DNA of 64,000 bases from UBA5195 sp034432755 (GTDB lineage Bacteria > Chloroflexota > Anaerolineae > Anaerolineales > Villigracilaceae): assembly GCA_034432755.1 (NCBI GenBank), contig DAOUBQ010000093.1, positions 1 to 64,000 on the forward strand, written 5' to 3'. Position 1 is the stretch's first letter. Each line of letters opens with the position of its first letter. Below, piece by piece: positions 1 through 8,700 of this stretch. The notes beneath the pieces were generated by a model. The model had not been told where the DNA came from, made no database searches, and worked only from the letters and a program-made list of their open reading frames with translations. Both the position numbers and the translations under genes were made by a program.

Positions 1-216
1 GATTTTGGATTTTGGATTTACCGAGGGGTCAGTGTCTCTTTCGTCCATGAACCGGAAAAATCCTTGCCACGAAGGACACAAAGGGGAAAAAGGCCTGGAT
101 TTTACGGGTGGTTTCCCTTTGTGGCTTTTACGTCTTTTGTAAAAAATGGTTTTTCTGTTAGAAAACGGTAGAGCCTGTCCAGTTTACCCGTTGTTCAGTT
201 TGCCTGTTTCCGTTTT
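1..216. other. Intergenic region with repeats, no gene seen
   Basis: No convincing gene. The first 22 bases are a short-period repeat (GATTTTG units) whose complementary strand is G-poor, like the tracts found before three genes elsewhere in this window; it may precede a minus-strand gene outside the window. Around 60-130 a degenerate motif (CCACGAAGGACACAAAGG, then CCCTTTGTGGC) forms an imperfect inverted repeat; a relative of it lies at 21347-21375. Confidence 0.5.
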
Positions 217-543
217 TCATTGTCCCAGCGATTGCAAAATCCAGAGCAGGGTCATGCCGGTGGCGAGGGTCCACAGGACGTTACGGGTTTTCCAGGCGAC
301 GATGGCTGCCCCCAGCCCGGCCAGCAGGCGCAAATTGTTGAGAGACAGGTCGAGCGTTCCTGCCGGGTGGGTGAGGGCCGGGAAGACGAGCGCGGCCAAG
401 ACGGCTGGCGGAACGTATTGGAGGGCGCGCTGCAGCCAGGCGGGCATGGAGATTTTGCCGAAAAAATAGATGAAGGAGAAGCGCAACGAAAAGGTTCCCA
501 GCCCGATGGCGAGGAAGAGTAACCAGAGGGAGAGGGCGCTCAT
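217..543 (-). CDS. AzlD-family branched-chain amino acid transport subunit
   Basis: Small hydrophobic protein of 108 residues, the usual AzlD length, with three to four membrane segments across the whole chain. AzlD is known as the small partner of AzlC in exporters of branched-chain amino acids and analogues. The start codon overlaps the stop of the upstream azlC-like gene by four bases (ATGA), the typical arrangement for translationally coupled azlCD. The match rests on size, topology, the RFSF and Pro-rich PPAVLAALVFPAL segments and on the neighbour; taken together the family call is secure, but the actual substrate cannot be read from sequence. Confidence 0.85.
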   Translation of the reverse strand: MSALSLWLLFLAIGLGTFSLRFSFIYFFGKISMPAWLQRALQYVPPAVLAALVFPALTHPAGTLDLSLNNLRLLAGLGAAIVAWKTRNVLWTLATGMTLLWILQSLGQ

Positions 544-1238
544 GAGCGGGTCTCTTGTTGGGCTTTGAGGGTTTCGGCCAGGTATCCGGCGCTGATTCCG
601 AGTAAGGAGGCCAACACCAGGCCCAGGTTGTAGGGCAGCTCTTTTGCCAGCACCGCAATCATTCCGCCGGTGAGGGCAGCAATGACGCTTGGATGGTTGC
701 GCAGCGTGCCGAACATGAGCGCCATGAAGCTGAGCGGGAAGGCGAACTCGAAGCCCCAGCGTTCGGGGATTAACTTTCCAAGCAGCGCGCCGGTTAGTGC
801 GCTGGCCTGCCAGGTTGTCCAGACGGTGAGGGCTGCACCGAAGTAGAACCAGCGGCGACTGACGGTTTCATCGGTCACGAAACGCCCCATGCTGACGCCA
901 AAGGCCTGGTCGGAGAGCATGTAAGCCAGCGGGGCTGTTTGCCAGGCGGGCAGCCGCTGCAGGTAGGGCGCGAGCGTGGCGCTGTACATGATGAAGCGCA
1001 GGTTGATGACCCAGGCCGTGAGCAGCATGACAATCCAGGGACTACCCGCGCTCATCAGTTGGAAGACGGCCAGTTGTGATGCGCCGGCAAAGACGATGAA
1101 AGACATGCCGATGGCCTCGAGGGGGGTTAATCCGATGCTGACGGCAGCAGCGCCAGAAATCATGGCAAACGGCACGACGCCGAGCAAAATGGGGAGTGCG
1201 GCGCGCGCGCCGACGAAGAAATCGCGGTTGAGTCGCAT
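540..1238 (-). CDS. AzlC-family branched-chain amino acid exporter, large subunit
   Basis: A 232-residue polytopic membrane protein of normal AzlC length. Diagnostic AzlC features are the N-terminal GARAALPILLGVVPFAM segment, the FAGASQLA motif around residue 50, and the N-x-R-x-x-x-Y motif (VINLRFIMYS) near residue 80. Together with the overlapping AzlD it forms a two-component permease that exports branched-chain amino acids or related compounds. No clear Shine-Dalgarno sequence precedes the ATG; the A-rich stretch before it gives little help, so the start is by ORF extent and family alignment. The operon seems to contain only these two genes. Confidence 0.88.
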   Translation of the reverse strand: MRLNRDFFVGARAALPILLGVVPFAMISGAAAVSIGLTPLEAIGMSFIVFAGASQLAVFQLMSAGSPWIVMLLTAWVINLRFIMYSATLAPYLQRLPAWQTAPLAYMLSDQAFGVSMGRFVTDETVSRRWFYFGAALTVWTTWQASALTGALLGKLIPERWGFEFAFPLSFMALMFGTLRNHPSVIAALTGGMIAVLAKELPYNLGLVLASLLGISAGYLAETLKAQQETRS

Positions 1239-1405
1239 TGATTTTTTCTGGAGTTTAGCGTTCGTTTGGAGTCAAAACTGTTTTTTGGACGCGGATTACG
1301 CGAGTTTTACAGATGAGAATCTTGTCTGTCAGAAAGCGCGGCAATGCCTGTTGTCGGTTGCGAAATGTAGCGTTACGCAATTTTTTTATGCGTAGAGGCA
1401 AATTG

Positions 1406-1438
1406 TACTGCCGCCTGCAGGTTGGAAGCCTGCGGTAT
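1406..1438. repeat. Short palindromic intergenic repeat
   Basis: GCCGCCTGCAGG-TTGGAA-GCCTGCGG forms an imperfect hairpin between azlC and the next minus-strand gene's stop codon. It resembles small dispersed palindromes seen in many genomes; no T-tract follows, so it is not a clear terminator. Confidence 0.5.
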
Positions 1439-1439
1439 T

Positions 1440-4400
1440 TCAGTCTATCCGCCGCACCACAATCAGCGTGATGTCGTCGGAGACGGGAGCGTCGGCGGTG
1501 AAGTGGATAACAGCGTTATCTACTGCTTCCAGCACTTGGGAAGCCGAGGCGGGGGTTAGGGAGTTTAGCACGGTGTACAGGCGGTCTTCGCCGAACATCT
1601 CCTCGGTGGGGGAGAATGCTTCGGTGATGCCGTCGGTATAGAATAATAAGACATCGCCGGGCGCCAGGTCAATGGTAGATTGGCCCATCTCGACGCCGGT
1701 ATCTACCCCAAGTGCCATGCCGGTGCGGGTCAGGCGTTCGATGTGTGGGGATGGAGTAGATTTCATCCAGAGTGGCGGGTTGTGTCCGGCATTGGCATAG
1801 GTAAATTGCCCGGTTTGCGAATCTAGCACGCCGTAGACCGCCGTAACGAACATGCCCTGCTCGGCGTCGGGATAGAGAAGGTCGTTAACCTGGCGCAGGG
1901 CCTCGGCGGGCGATTCGGTCTGTAAAATGGCGGCGCGTACCAGCGTGCGGGTGAGGGCCATGAACATGGCCGCCGGAACACCTTTGTCGGCGACATCGGC
2001 AATAAACAGGCCCAGTTTGCCGTTTGGCAGCTCAAAAACATCGTAAAAATCGCCGCCTACCTGGCGGGCGGTGCGCCAGCGCGCGGCCAAATCCCAATGC
2101 GGCAGGTGGGGCAGGGTTTTGGGGATAAAGGTCTGCTGGATTTGGCGCGCCAGTTGCACTTCGGTCTCCAGGCGTTCGCGGGCGACCATCTCGCGCTGGA
2201 ACAGGTCGTTTTGGATGGCAAGCGCCACTTGCTGGGCGATGCCGTTCAAAATTTCGAGCCGCCGGGCGCGAAAGCGCCGTCCACCGGCGGCTTCTTCGGC
2301 CAGCATGATGCCAAAAATCTCGCCTTTGACCATCAGTGGGAGGGCAATCAGCAGGCGTTCCTCGCTAAAGGTCAATTCTTCAACTTCGTGGGGCAGGCAG
2401 GGTTGGATTTCGAACCAGGATTCCGGGCCGAGATGGGCTTGTGCGCACATTGTCATTTCACCGCTTTCGATGGCCGCCGCCAAAAGGGGGAGTTCATCCC
2501 ACTGCAAGGTTCTCCAAATGAGCGGGTGGACTTCTTCGGGAATTCCATAAGCCTGAGCCGGGTGCAGCAGTCTCGTTTCGGCCTGGTAGGTGTAAATGGC
2601 CGAACGCTCCACCCCGACCAGGATGGGCATGATGCGGACAATGGTACTCAGGATATCATCCAACTCGGACAGGCTGACGACGGCCTGAGCGACTTGCAAC
2701 AGGGCTGCCGAAGCGTAGGCCTGCTCCTGGGCGGTGTCGTAGAGACGGGCATTTTCGATGGCAACGGCGGCATAACTGGCGAAGGTGGTGGTCATGGTCT
2801 GGGCTTCATGTCCATAGCGGCCGTGAGTGTGGTGCGCCAGGGTGAGGATTCCGACCGATTGGTCGCCGATGCGCAGCGGTACGGCGATGGCCGAATGGTC
2901 GGGGTCGAAACCCGCCGAAAGTGCGGAGGGGCCGCTGGGGTCACTTGGTTTGCGGATGAAGGGTTGGCGTGAAAGTAAGGCCACCGCCAGCATGGTGTTG
3001 GCTTCAGGGTATGTTTGGCGGGCGCGTTCCAGGTCGCTGGCGCGCGCGCCATGCACGGCGGCGCAATAGATGGTTTCTTCATCAAGCAGCCAGATGGCGG
3101 AAATATCGGAGGGCAGGTTGCGCTCCAGTTCGGTCAGGATGGCGTCTAGCACTTGCTCGAGGCTGGCATTGGCCGAAAGCAGCACCGCCACTTCGCGCAG
3201 GCTGTCGCCCACCTGCCGCCGCCACTGCTCGGAGCGGTATAAGTCGGCGTTGCGGATGGCTGCTGCAATTGAATCGCCGAGGGTTTCGATGGTGAGTTTA
3301 TCTTGTTCGGTGAAGGCGTTTAACTGGTCTGACTGTACATCCAGGATGCCCAGCACCTGCCCGCTGAAAACGAGCGGCACAGTCAACTCGGAGCGGGTGT
3401 TGGCCGGGGGCAGGGGTGAGGGGTGGTAGCGCGGTTCTTCGTCTACGTTGTTGGCGAGCAGGGTCTGGCCGTTGCGCGCCACCCAGGGGATGATTCCTTC
3501 TGGCTCGTCGAGGTCAATGATGTAGCCTTCGAGGGCATCGGAGCGCGCGCCAGACCCGGCTTCGTAGTGAATCTGGCGCCGGTTGGGATGTACCGTGAAT
3601 AGGTGAACATGGGCAAAGCCGAAGCGTTGGTGAATCAGTTCGGCCACTTGCTGCATGAGTTCGCGCAGGTTGAGGATAGAGGTAATTTGCTTGCTGACTT
3701 CGCCAACGACGCGCAGTTGGTTGGCCTGGCGCTGGAGACTGCCGTAGAGATGGGCGCCCTCAATTGCCACGGCCACGCTATCGGCCAGGGCGCGCAGCAC
3801 GAGCAGGTCATACGGGTGGAAGGCGTTCAGCGCATCAGATTGCACGTCCAGCACACCCAGCACGCGCTCCTCGATTTTGAGCGGAATCACGGCCTCGGAA
3901 TGCGTTTCTGGCAAACTGTCTATGGGGCGATAGGATGGTTCGAGGCGGACATCGTTGACGATTTTTTCTTCGCCGGTCAATGCGGCGATGCCGACCAATC
4001 CCTGGCCCAGTTCGACATAGAAGGCCAGCTCGCGGCGGTGGCCTTTGCGGCGGGTGGCGCCGCCTGAGCCAGAGCGGAAAGTCAGGGCATGTTGTCCTGG
4101 CTCCAGCGTAAAAATGCCCACATAATAATATTTGAAGGTTGATTGGATGAGGCGGGTGACGCGATGAGCCAGCTCGTCCAGGTCAGGTTCGTTGGCAATT
4201 TGGGCCGTCACGGTGCGCACCAGCCCCAATTGTCCGATGCGCCAGCGTTCGACATTGATGCGGTGCCAGGCGATGAGGGCGATGGAGGCGGTTCGCGCCA
4301 GGCCTTCGATGAAGGCGATTTCTCGCCGTTTGAACGACTCGCCGTTTTTGCGCCGGATTCGTATTACACCCAGGCCGATTTCCTCATGCCGGAAAGGAAC

Positions 4401-5099
4401 GGCTATCGTATGCGCCTGCTCGACCTGCTTGCGGACGGTCTTTTTCTGCTCGAAGGCCAGGCGCATGAATTCTTCGGGCGGCTGGGGCGGGAAGACGCTT
4501 TCTACCCAATCGGGCAGGCGGAAGGCGGTTTCGTCCAGCCAGAGCAGGGTTTCTCCAGGCACCAGGCGGTTTGCCGTCTCTAATATCAAGTCGCGCTGAG
4601 CCGCAAAGGTGGTAGATGCCAAAATGCGTTCGCCGAGGTCGAACAGGGCGGGGTAGCCGGGCTTGCTGCGAGAAGCCGGTTTCTGCGCCCTGCCCCGACG
4701 CTTAACCATGGTAAGGGTGTTGCCCTTCTCTGGAGACCACTCGAAATGCACCTCGTCCATCAAATTGCGCATGAAGAATAGTCCCAGCCCACCAATGGGG
4801 CGGTCTTCGAGGGCGGCCTCTATATCGGGTTCGGCAATATCGTTTGGATTGAAGGGTTTGCCCTGGTCGTTGATAATCATCGTCAGGGCATCGTGGGTGG
4901 CAGCGACGTTGATTTCGATTTGTCCGTCAGAAATGCCTTCGTAGGCGTATTCGATGATGTTGGAGCAGGCTTCATCAACTGCCAGTTGGATGTTGTAGAT
5001 TTCTTTCGAGTTCATGCCGGCCTGGCGCGCAATTTCGCCAACGAAGTCGCGGATGAGGTCGAGGTTTTCGAACTGGGCAGAGAAGGTGCGGGAGGGCAT
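1440..5099 (-). CDS. RsbW-like kinase / multi-GAF / SpoIIE-type PP2C phosphatase fusion
   Basis: Soluble signalling protein of 1219 residues. Residues 1-135 are an RsbW/SpoIIAB-type ATPase (N-box VDEACSNIIEYAY with N47, G1 INDQGKPF, G2 GGLGLFFMRNL). About 150-960 hold five GAF domains. About 980-1219 form a SpoIIE-type PP2C phosphatase with GGDFYDVFEL, IADVADKGVPAAMF, NAGHNPPL, FYTDGITEAF and a final DDITLIVV. Family knowledge: RsbW domains phosphorylate STAS antagonists and SpoIIE domains dephosphorylate them, so one chain carries both opposing activities. A STAS protein is encoded just upstream on the same strand, the probable substrate. The ATG directly follows a G-poor repeat (sense strand AAATCGCAAATCTAAAA units) and has no Shine-Dalgarno sequence. 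Ligands of the GAF domains are unknown. Confidence 0.9.
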   Translation of the reverse strand: MPSRTFSAQFENLDLIRDFVGEIARQAGMNSKEIYNIQLAVDEACSNIIEYAYEGISDGQIEINVAATHDALTMIINDQGKPFNPNDIAEPDIEAALEDRPIGGLGLFFMRNLMDEVHFEWSPEKGNTLTMVKRRGRAQKPASRSKPGYPALFDLGERILASTTFAAQRDLILETANRLVPGETLLWLDETAFRLPDWVESVFPPQPPEEFMRLAFEQKKTVRKQVEQAHTIAVPFRHEEIGLGVIRIRRKNGESFKRREIAFIEGLARTASIALIAWHRINVERWRIGQLGLVRTVTAQIANEPDLDELAHRVTRLIQSTFKYYYVGIFTLEPGQHALTFRSGSGGATRRKGHRRELAFYVELGQGLVGIAALTGEEKIVNDVRLEPSYRPIDSLPETHSEAVIPLKIEERVLGVLDVQSDALNAFHPYDLLVLRALADSVAVAIEGAHLYGSLQRQANQLRVVGEVSKQITSILNLRELMQQVAELIHQRFGFAHVHLFTVHPNRRQIHYEAGSGARSDALEGYIIDLDEPEGIIPWVARNGQTLLANNVDEEPRYHPSPLPPANTRSELTVPLVFSGQVLGILDVQSDQLNAFTEQDKLTIETLGDSIAAAIRNADLYRSEQWRRQVGDSLREVAVLLSANASLEQVLDAILTELERNLPSDISAIWLLDEETIYCAAVHGARASDLERARQTYPEANTMLAVALLSRQPFIRKPSDPSGPSALSAGFDPDHSAIAVPLRIGDQSVGILTLAHHTHGRYGHEAQTMTTTFASYAAVAIENARLYDTAQEQAYASAALLQVAQAVVSLSELDDILSTIVRIMPILVGVERSAIYTYQAETRLLHPAQAYGIPEEVHPLIWRTLQWDELPLLAAAIESGEMTMCAQAHLGPESWFEIQPCLPHEVEELTFSEERLLIALPLMVKGEIFGIMLAEEAAGGRRFRARRLEILNGIAQQVALAIQNDLFQREMVARERLETEVQLARQIQQTFIPKTLPHLPHWDLAARWRTARQVGGDFYDVFELPNGKLGLFIADVADKGVPAAMFMALTRTLVRAAILQTESPAEALRQVNDLLYPDAEQGMFVTAVYGVLDSQTGQFTYANAGHNPPLWMKSTPSPHIERLTRTGMALGVDTGVEMGQSTIDLAPGDVLLFYTDGITEAFSPTEEMFGEDRLYTVLNSLTPASASQVLEAVDNAVIHFTADAPVSDDITLIVVRRID

Positions 5100-5100
5100 G

Positions 5101-5153
5101 GCGATTTTTAGATTTGCGATTTTAGATTTTAGATTTTAGATTTGCGATTTTGG
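5101..5153 (-). repeat. G-poor short-period repeat abutting a start codon
   Basis: On the sense (minus) strand this reads as repeated AATCTAAA and AATCGCAAATCTAAA units that run up to one base before the ATG of the kinase/phosphatase gene. It is the same kind of tract as those directly before alr and rbfA, in the same orientation relative to the gene. Confidence 0.75.
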
Positions 5154-5191
5154 GTTGGTGATTTGTGGTTGGCGATTGGGCGCCTCTTCCA

Positions 5192-5221
5192 AATAAAGAA
5201 AGCCGCCTGAGCGTGGCGGCT
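5192..5221 (-). terminator. Rho-independent terminator after the STAS gene
   Basis: On the minus strand AGCCGCC-ACGCTCA-GGCGGCT is a perfect 7-bp stem followed by TTCTTTATTT. It lies 25 bases after the STAS stop codon, so the STAS gene and the downstream kinase/phosphatase may be separate or only partly coupled transcripts. Confidence 0.8.
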
Positions 5222-5246
5222 GGTGGTTGAGCGGCTTCAGCAGGAT

Positions 5247-5582
5247 TTACAGGCTGCCGACAGCCGTGGTGACATCGGGGAATACCTTGAACAGGCTGGT
5301 GAAGCCTGCCAGTTCAAGGGCTGAATGGATGTTTTCAGGCACACAGGCCAGAACCACTTCGCCGCGATTGAAACGCTTGCAGTTGCGCTGGGCGGCAATG
5401 AGGGCGCGGAAGCCTGCGCTGGACATGTATTCAAGCCCGGTCATGTCAATAACGATTTTGAAGCGGCTTTCGTTATTGATGGCATCCAGGGTTTCGGCTA
5501 GTTTGGGGGCTGTGGCGCTGTCCACGCGGCCTTTAACGGTTACGAGGTCGCAATGTTTGAATTGTTTGGCGGTGACTTCCAT
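5247..5582 (-). CDS. STAS-domain anti-sigma factor antagonist
   Basis: A 111-residue single STAS domain, the size of SpoIIAA/RsbV. The phosphoacceptor region is LEYMSSAGFRAL with S54 and S55; in this family a serine here is phosphorylated by an RsbW-type kinase and dephosphorylated by a SpoIIE-type phosphatase. The next gene downstream carries both of those domains, so the pair is probably one partner-switching module. The canonical Asp before the Ser pair is Met here, a common variant. No sigma factor gene lies nearby, so the final target may not be a sigma factor. The ATG is preceded by a GGAGG Shine-Dalgarno sequence (complement of cctcc at 5585-5592). Confidence 0.9.
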   Translation of the reverse strand: MEVTAKQFKHCDLVTVKGRVDSATAPKLAETLDAINNESRFKIVIDMTGLEYMSSAGFRALIAAQRNCKRFNRGEVVLACVPENIHSALELAGFTSLFKVFPDVTTAVGSL

Positions 5583-5681
5583 CGTTCCTCCATAAGCGGG
5601 GTAATGATAACTTAATTATATCATGAGGAGGGTATTCAACGGATGGAGGCATGGATAGATGATGAAGCGGAGGGGTTGCGA

Positions 5682-5721
5682 GAAAAAGGAAGCGGCCAGC
5701 ATACAATGATGCTGGCCGCTT
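5682..5721 (-). terminator. Rho-independent terminator of the giant surface-protein gene
   Basis: Minus strand: AAGCGGCCAGCAT-CATTGT-ATGCTGGCCGCTT, a 13-bp stem, then a T-rich run (CCTTTTTC). It starts 18 bases after the stop codon. Confidence 0.88.
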
Positions 5722-5738
5722 GTGATTTGATTCGCCGA

Positions 5739-8700
5739 TTATCGGTCTGAACCACGCGAGGGCGTGAGGGTTGTTCCTTCGTATTCCACCTTGAGCAGGA
5801 CGGCGCGCACGGCGTAGCGGTAATTGTAAGTGTCAAGCCAGGGGACGTAGCCCTTGCAGGTGAGGAGGGTCAGCCAGGTGTAGCCATCTTGCTTGAACAC
5901 CGAGAAATCGCGCGGCAGGACGGTGCGCATTTCGCGGACTTCGTAGGTGTAGCGGTAGCCCTCGGCATGCAGGATGACCGTGTTGCCCCAGTGGAGTTTA
6001 TCCAGGTTGCGGAAGGGGCCGGGGGTGCCGTCGGCCAGGGTGACGTGGGCTGTGAGGCCGGTGGTGCCAACCTGCCCAGGGAAGGTGGTGCCGGTGAGAT
6101 ACCCCGCCTGGTTAGAGAGCCAGGTCAGGTCCCAGCCATCTTGGGTGAGCGGGACGCCGGTGATGGGCAGGTTCAAACCAAGCGCTGGAATTTCGAGCCA
6201 CATCTGGCCCAGGTTGGTATAGGCTTTTTCGGCGGGTTGCTGCGGCAGTTTGGTGATGCGGTTGGGCGCAAAGCCAGTGGATGGCAGGGCGCCGGGCGCG
6301 TTGATGGTGATGGTGGAGGAGGCACCATAATTGTTGACGCCCGCCGCATCGTTCGGGTCGTACCAGCGTTCATTGGCGAAATCGTTGTAGTTGGAAAGCG
6401 ACACAGGCTGACCATTCGGCTGTGGGTCAATTGGCAGGCTGGTCCAGGCGACGTTGGCAGTGTTGTTGGCGGGTGATGGCCCAACGAAGGTGGCCTGGAA
6501 GGTGAGCGTGGAGCTCTGCCCCAGCGGGAAGACATCCCAAATAAAGGTCAGGGTGCGGGTGGCGGAATTGTAGTTGAACGAGGTGGGCGCCAGGCCGGTG
6601 GATTGCACACTACCGGGGATGAACTCGAAGTTGGTGGGCAGGACATCGGTGACAATCACATCGTAGGCGTCAATGCTGCTTTCGGGGGTGTGCGCAATGG
6701 AGAGCGAGAAGGTGACCGGGCTGCCAAAGGGAAGGGTGGTCGGCTCGGCGCTCTTGTCAATACTTAAATCGGGTTCGACGATTTCGAGCGGGGGCGCGAA
6801 GGCCGCTAACGAGCCGCCGTCCCAGGTCCACAAGACGTTGTTGTTCAATCCGCCAACGCCGTTGACGTTTTCGGGAATGTCGAGGACGACCACTTCGTAT
6901 GTGACGAGCAGGGTTTCTGTGTTGGCCGAGGGGTTGGTGATGTTGCCAAAATCAAAGTTGGTGCGGCGTCCCTGGTTGACCGCGCTGGGGCTGCCAAGTG
7001 GTTCGGCTTGCACGGTGGGGTTCAGCGGGTCGTTGCAGGCATCGGCAAAGCCGCCGGGCAGAGTGGTGGTGAGCGCGCCGCCATCTACGCTGACGCAACC
7101 CACGAAGGCCAGGCCGGTATCGAGCAGGTCGAGCGCGCGCAGGTTGGTGAGGGTGGCGCCAGCGGGAACATCGAGGCTAATCTGGTAGGTGATGACTTCG
7201 CCAATCAGCACGCGCGGCAGGGGGGGCGGCGCGGGGTGCGATGGGTCATCGGGGTCAACGTCAATGTCGGTGTTGACGATGATTTTTGCGTTGCTGCTGG
7301 CAACGATGTCCAGGTCGTCATCGCTATCGCCCAGGCCGGGAATGGCATCATCGGCCACGCTGACGCTGTTGAGCAGAGTGGGGCCGATGGCGTCGTCGTT
7401 GACGCGCACGGTGACGGTGATGGTGGTGGAGGCGCCAGAGGCCAGGCTGATGCCCGTCCATTCGAGCGTGCTGCCAGAGATGCTGGAAGGCGCGGGCGCG
7501 GCGCTTTGGAAGGTGACTTCGGCGGGCAGGGTGTCTGTTACGCGCACCGCGGTCAGGTCTTGCGCGCCGAGGTTTTGGATATTCAGGGTGTAAGTGATGA
7601 GCGAGCCAGGGGCAACGGTGGTCAGGCCATCGTCTTTATCAATGGAGAGGATGGCATCGCGGTCGCTGTCGGTATCGTTGTTATCCGAGGAGTCGGTTTC
7701 GATGACGCCAGTCGGCGGGGTAACGGTGACGGTGTTGTTGAGCGTGCCGGTGGCGGCCGGCGCAATGTTCACATTGACGATATAGGTAATGGTGGAGCCA
7801 ACCGGCATATTCACCGTATCGGTGAAATTGGCGGAGATGAAGCCACCCGAACCGGCGCAGGTTGCCCCGCCAGTGGTAACGCATGTCCATTCCCAACTGG
7901 TGATTTGGGTTGGGAGGTTATCGGTTACCACCGCGCCATTCACGTCTGATGGGCCGCCGTTTGAGACGACGATGGCGTAGGTCAACATGCCGCCGGGCAG
8001 GTAGTAGTCGATGCCGTCATCTTTGCTGACCGAGAGATTGGCGCGCTGTTCGCCATACACACCAAAGTCTACGCGGAATTCGGTGGTGGAGCCATCGGGG
8101 TTGTTGGTGGTTTGTTCGGCAGCCGGGGTAAGGGCAAAGACACCGCTCTGGATGTAGCCTCCCGGATAGCCAAGACTGCCGACCTCCGTGCCGTTGTCGT
8201 CCGAATCGGTCAGGTTGATATCGGGGTTGGGGGCTGGTTCGTAAGCGCCGCCGCCGGTGCTGGAGTAGTAATCACGCAATGCGCCCAAGCCCTGGAAGTT
8301 GCCCTCCGGCAGGCGGACGAGGTAGTTGCCTTGCGGCAGGCCACTGAAGGTGTAGATGCCGCCGCCCGCAGTGGTGGTTGTGCCGAGCAGGGTCGAGCCA
8401 TCGGCTGACCAGAGTTGAACGCTGACGCCGTTAATGCCGGTTTCAGTGCCATCGAGCAGGCCGTTGTTGTTGAGGTCGTTCCAGACCTGGTTGCCGAGGC
8501 GAATGGTGTAGAAGCCGAAGTCCACCGTCATGTTGGCGCGGGCATCGGGCTGACCCTGGTTGCCGCCATCCAGGTCGGTTTCGCCGGTGGGTTCAACTGG
8601 GCCAAGGCCAAGCGTGACGGGGCGCGAGGTGACTGCGCCGGGCAGCGAGCCAAACAGGTTTAACTGGCCGTTATCATCCAGGTCGGTGTCGGTATCGGGG

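Noticed and set aside
7008..7949. 313-, 353- and 292-codon plus-strand frames opposite the giant surface gene
   Set aside because: Shadows of the repeat-rich gene with low-complexity Gly/Val/Arg composition.
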